Source: Saccoglossus kowalevskii (Eukaryota > Hemichordata > Enteropneusta > Harrimaniidae). From it: DNA of 20,523 nucleotides. A model generated the notes under the pieces. The model was not told where the DNA came from. It saw only the letters and a program-made list of their open reading frames with translations, and made no database searches. Shown one piece after another: positions 17,460 to 20,523 of this stretch. Every line of letters starts with the position of its first letter. The stretch's first letter is position 1. A program made the position numbers and the translations under genes. The stretch is from the NCBI RefSeq assembly GCF_000003605.2, contig NW_003119960.1, positions 1,046 through 21,568 of the forward strand, in the 5' to 3' direction.

Positions 17460-18563
17460 CTACTTCAGAAATCGTATTTTGTCTGATAATTCAGAAACGT
17501 TTCGCATCAGCAGAAATGACTCATCACGCAATTCGTGTTCACTCTTGGCTTTTACATATCCAAATACGTCAAACACATTGCCTGGGCAAGACGACTGGGC
17601 AGTCAACGTTCTCTCCCACGGTAGCACGTGTCGCCACGCCATCCCGTTGCCAATCTTCGTTACATTGTACATTTCAGCTGAGATGTCTTTCGCATCCAGG
17701 CCTATGAAATCATACAACTTCGGGACGAGTTCAAATGGCCTATCTGTTAAATCTTCGTAGCGTACAACTATGTAACTTGCTTTAAACCACTCTGGACCGT
17801 ATAACACAGCCTGTATGTTGGCGTCTAACCACTGACAATGGTTTTGTACAGCATGTTTGAACTTCGGTAAATTAACCTTACGCGACCATTCATTGCTGAA
17901 CCGCCATACTTGGAACCGCTCTCTGGATGAAATCATTCCTCGTGGATCACGGACAAGGATAATAACTTTTACGTTATATCTTTGTAGTAAGGACATCGCT
18001 TCAAGAATATTGGTAATTCGAATAGTTTTAACAATACTGTGACGTTTTGTTTTACAATATGAAGTCAATTTTTCGGGAGTGATTGTTTTGTTTTTTACCC
18101 CTAAATTACTGATGTTCATTTGAGTTGTGACCCAGGGGGCGCGATTCAGAAAATAGACCAATAAAGGACTATGGGAATAATTACATTGAAAGAAACCCTC
18201 TATCACTTCAGAAAGCTCCGGCTGCAGTGGCGATAACTGCGAGAAACTGTCGTCATATGCATTAAACGTGTACTGTTGAGAATGGCGAAATATCAAACCA
18301 GGCTCGTACAAGTACTGGAAGTCAGGACGTGAAGAAATATATCTCGCGGTCGAGGACGAACCAGTTCGCATCCGGGCATGTATCAATACACGTATTGGTC
18401 CAGGTGCTGTAGCGCTCGTTGTTGGAATGTTGGCATCCTCTCGCAATTTTATCGAACTTCGGTAATAATTATTAACGTTATCCCGCCATGACGTCATTAA
18501 CAAAACATTCGCAATAACCAGGGCCATTACAACAACTGCCACTAGTCTTTTGACTGGAACCAT
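17460..18563 (-). CDS. Carbohydrate 6-O-sulfotransferase-like, intronless, type II membrane protein
   Basis: A 367-residue ORF in one exon. It begins MVPVKR and has a single membrane anchor at about residues 7-24, as in Golgi type II enzymes. The 5'-phosphosulfate-binding loop is RMRTGSSSTA (65-74), followed by FQYLYEPG. The 3'-phosphate-binding motif is LVRDPRGMISSR (203-214). C243-x-W and VVRYEDL (267-272, before a PxELVPKLYDF stretch) are typical of the GlcNAc/Gal/GalNAc-6-O and chondroitin-6 sulfotransferase group (CHST1-7 type), as is the late CPGNVFDVFGY. It has five N-glycosylation sequons (Asn128, 150, 158, 300, 355). It should transfer sulfate from PAPS to a sugar 6-hydroxyl in the Golgi; the acceptor sugar cannot be told. 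Its length is near the family norm (about 390-490), slightly short in the stem. No canonical polyadenylation hexamer was seen in the 500 bp downstream. Confidence 0.93.
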   Translation of the reverse strand: MVPVKRLVAVVVMALVIANVLLMTSWRDNVNNYYRSSIKLREDANIPTTSATAPGPIRVLIHARMRTGSSSTARYISSRPDFQYLYEPGLIFRHSQQYTFNAYDDSFSQLSPLQPELSEVIEGFFQCNYSHSPLLVYFLNRAPWVTTQMNISNLGVKNKTITPEKLTSYCKTKRHSIVKTIRITNILEAMSLLQRYNVKVIILVRDPRGMISSRERFQVWRFSNEWSRKVNLPKFKHAVQNHCQWLDANIQAVLYGPEWFKASYIVVRYEDLTDRPFELVPKLYDFIGLDAKDISAEMYNVTKIGNGMAWRHVLPWERTLTAQSSCPGNVFDVFGYVKAKSEHELRDESFLLMRNVSELSDKIRFLK

Positions 18564-20454
18564 ATTTGTTATTTGTTTCCTCCAGACCTATAGTAGAAAT
18601 AAAAACAAGTCATAAACTAGAGATACATTTCTTACGAACAATCAGATTTTTGAGGACTTATCTTGTTGCTCAGGTTGATGTGCGCTTAGATTGTGGGGTG
18701 ATCGACATTGATATACTTCCGGTCAGTAGGAATAAAGCAGATATATAACAACTTCAGTTTTATTAAACTGAACATGTTGATTCTGTATTGTATTGTAGGC
18801 ATCCATAATAATATGGAACAGTTATAAACTGTGGCAGATCTTCAATATTATGGACTTGATTTCGATTTATTAATAAAATATACAGAAAGAACAATAAACC
18901 ATACAAATATTTATAAATAAAATATACAAATATCGCATTATTATATTATGTATATGTACAAAACCGTAATTGTTATCATATCCAATTTCTTGTAATTTAG
19001 GTACAACATACAAATAACCTTTAAAACACTCTTTGAACGTCTGGCCATATAAACTGTCGCTAGCTTATGGTGTATGTATCCAGTGAATTTATTTGTAAAC
19101 GTAGTTATTGTTACCCGTATCCTGCCCATCCCCATGTACTTTTACATTATTGGCTTGACCAGTTAGAGTTGAATAATAAATAAACGGCACCATTTCTGTA
19201 TCAAGTCGTATGTTAGGAACCTGCTTTGGCAACTTATTTAAAAACATATTTTTCTTTTTTTATAATTATGACAATATAAATTAACGTATTTGGAAATCAT
19301 AGTACAAGTATGTCAATATACAAATGAGCAGTTTTTTAAAATTACATTACAACATTTCCAGATATAGTATAGGTCATGTGGCCTATCACATTGCCCTGTT
19401 CTCACTAATTTGGGCCGATAATGTTTCTCTTGTGATTTGGTTTTTACATTATTTTTTTATAAACGTTCAGTAAACTCAGTTTCGCAAGCTGCCCGATCAG
19501 TTGGTGGGTCTAATGTTCTTATTGGTGTAGGCACACTTTATGCAAATCAACTAATTGTTATGCATAACTGTGTACCAAAACGCAAGTATAATATAATATT
19601 ATTTGGATAGTTGGATATCGAGTTAGTTGTGAGCGAAATCTCATAAACAATCACAAACACAATGTAATATAATATAACTTAGCTGTAGATAATTACTGAT
19701 GCAAAATAAATGTCAATCTAAATAATATCCATCTAAAAGACTGGGACCACAGGGAGTTGGACAAACTTATGTATTTTAATAATTTTTTAAATAATAACAT
19801 GTTATATAACTTTTCTTTTACCCCCCCCTTCCTGGTATCGATTTCAAGTAATCACTGATCTTTGTTCATACCACTCTTTCCTTTATCACAATCTTTGTTA
19901 CCCGCTAATGCTATATGCAAATTTTAATGCGCTATGTAGACACAACATTCACGCCCTATTATAGAAAAATATCCCAAGGGTTGAAACGCGCCAGGACTGT
20001 GGCATGAGCACAACCGTAAAGCGGGTGGGCATTTAATTTATTCATTAATATTAATTTAAATCAGGCGAGTGTAATCTCCGACGCGACGCAACTTCAATGA
20101 ATCAGTGACTGTAAAATGGTTTCTACTTCAAATGTCGTTCGCGTTGCTCTTCGAGACCTTTCTAATGAAAATAATCAAAGCGTCGCGTCGTCACATAAGA
20201 TTATCGAGCATAACCTTTAACCTTTAAAAACCCAATATAATTCATGGGGAAATTGTTTACTTCTGATCATGTGACACAATAATATACGAGTTATTCTTTG
20301 CGATAGAGGTCAAAGATCGCAACATCCGGTTTCCGGCTTTACGGTTGTGCTCTTGCTGCAGTTTAGCAGCTCTTATTGGCCGCTTAAGCTATTTTGATAT
20401 TACGTTGCGGCCATAGAGCTGCAGATCGCGTCCATTGAGAACCGCACAGTTCGC
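18564..20454. other. 5' flank of the sulfotransferase gene and beyond, no gene recognised
   Basis: The proximal part should hold the sulfotransferase 5' UTR and promoter. A TATATA on the minus strand near 18741 is about 180 nt upstream of the ATG. From about 18840 to 19740 it is strongly AT-rich with AATATAA-type low complexity. No exon with domain features was found. Confidence 0.4.
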
Positions 20455-20474
20455 CGCCCCGGGATCCCGGGGCG
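20455..20474. repeat. Perfect 20-bp GC-only-ended palindrome CGCCCCGGGATCCCGGGGCG
   Basis: An exact palindrome in otherwise AT-rich DNA, within a locally GC-rich and CpG-rich stretch (about 20320-20480). That could belong to the promoter or first exon of a gene beyond the window. Confidence 0.6.
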
Positions 20475-20523
20475 CACGCTATTTTTGATGTTATCGAACG
20501 ATTTTAATGAAATTTAAAACAAA

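Noticed and set aside
17365-17760. 131-codon plus-strand ORF
   Set aside because: Antisense shadow of the sulfotransferase coding region.

Overview
This is nuclear DNA from an animal, about 20.5 kb, AT-rich with long non-coding stretches. I see no operons, ribosome binding sites, tRNA or rRNA genes, or CRISPR arrays. Introns follow GT-AG rules and are 0.3 to 3.3 kb long. Miniature inverted-repeat elements are frequent, and the two genes belong to animal families (a Ly6/uPAR three-finger protein and a Golgi carbohydrate sulfotransferase). A marine invertebrate such as a cephalochordate, hemichordate or lophotrochozoan is my best guess. The sequence alone does not fix the phylum.

Main gene (3921-12389, minus strand). 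Most of the window is one seven-exon gene, found by joining short exons. Exon 1 (12335-12389) encodes a signal peptide. Exons 2-4 (11341-11456, 7982-8072, 7123-7197) encode one complete ten-cysteine Ly6/uPAR domain. Exons 5-7 (6681-6799, 6034-6130, 3921-4093) encode a second domain followed by a hydrophobic GPI-anchor tail and a stop. The exons total 726 nt, with consistent phases at all six junctions and no internal stop, giving a 241-residue secreted, GPI-anchored protein with 20 cysteines. The two halves share exon sizes, phases and even intron-end sequence, so a three-exon module was duplicated. A remnant of the GPI tail that once followed domain 1 is still readable inside intron 4, just past a strong GTAAGT donor. 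This suggests two tandem single-domain genes fused by gaining that splice site.

Second gene (17460-18563, minus strand). An intronless 367-residue type II membrane carbohydrate 6-O-sulfotransferase with clear PAPS-binding motifs lies upstream of the Ly6 gene on the same strand. I see no functional link between the two beyond both acting in the secretory pathway.

Mobile DNA. At least eight short elements share a terminal repeat starting (TTAA)AGSGCGG and ending in TTAA. They fall at 67-390, 5474-5779, 7464-7629, 7814-7962, 8203-8482, 8499-8766, 13926-14058 and 16524-16615. Five of them sit in Ly6 introns. Intron 2 also holds a 1.6 kb TTAA-bounded element (9487-11086) with terminal inverted repeats of about 100 bp. 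Two elements with GCGCCCTCT ends lie in introns 1 and 3. A further family with TACTGT...TTTTCGC ends is nested in the element at 67-390 and recurs near 16725.

The remaining sequence (391-3920, 12390-17459, 18564-20523) holds simple repeats, hairpins and isolated small ORFs, none of which I can support strongly as a gene.
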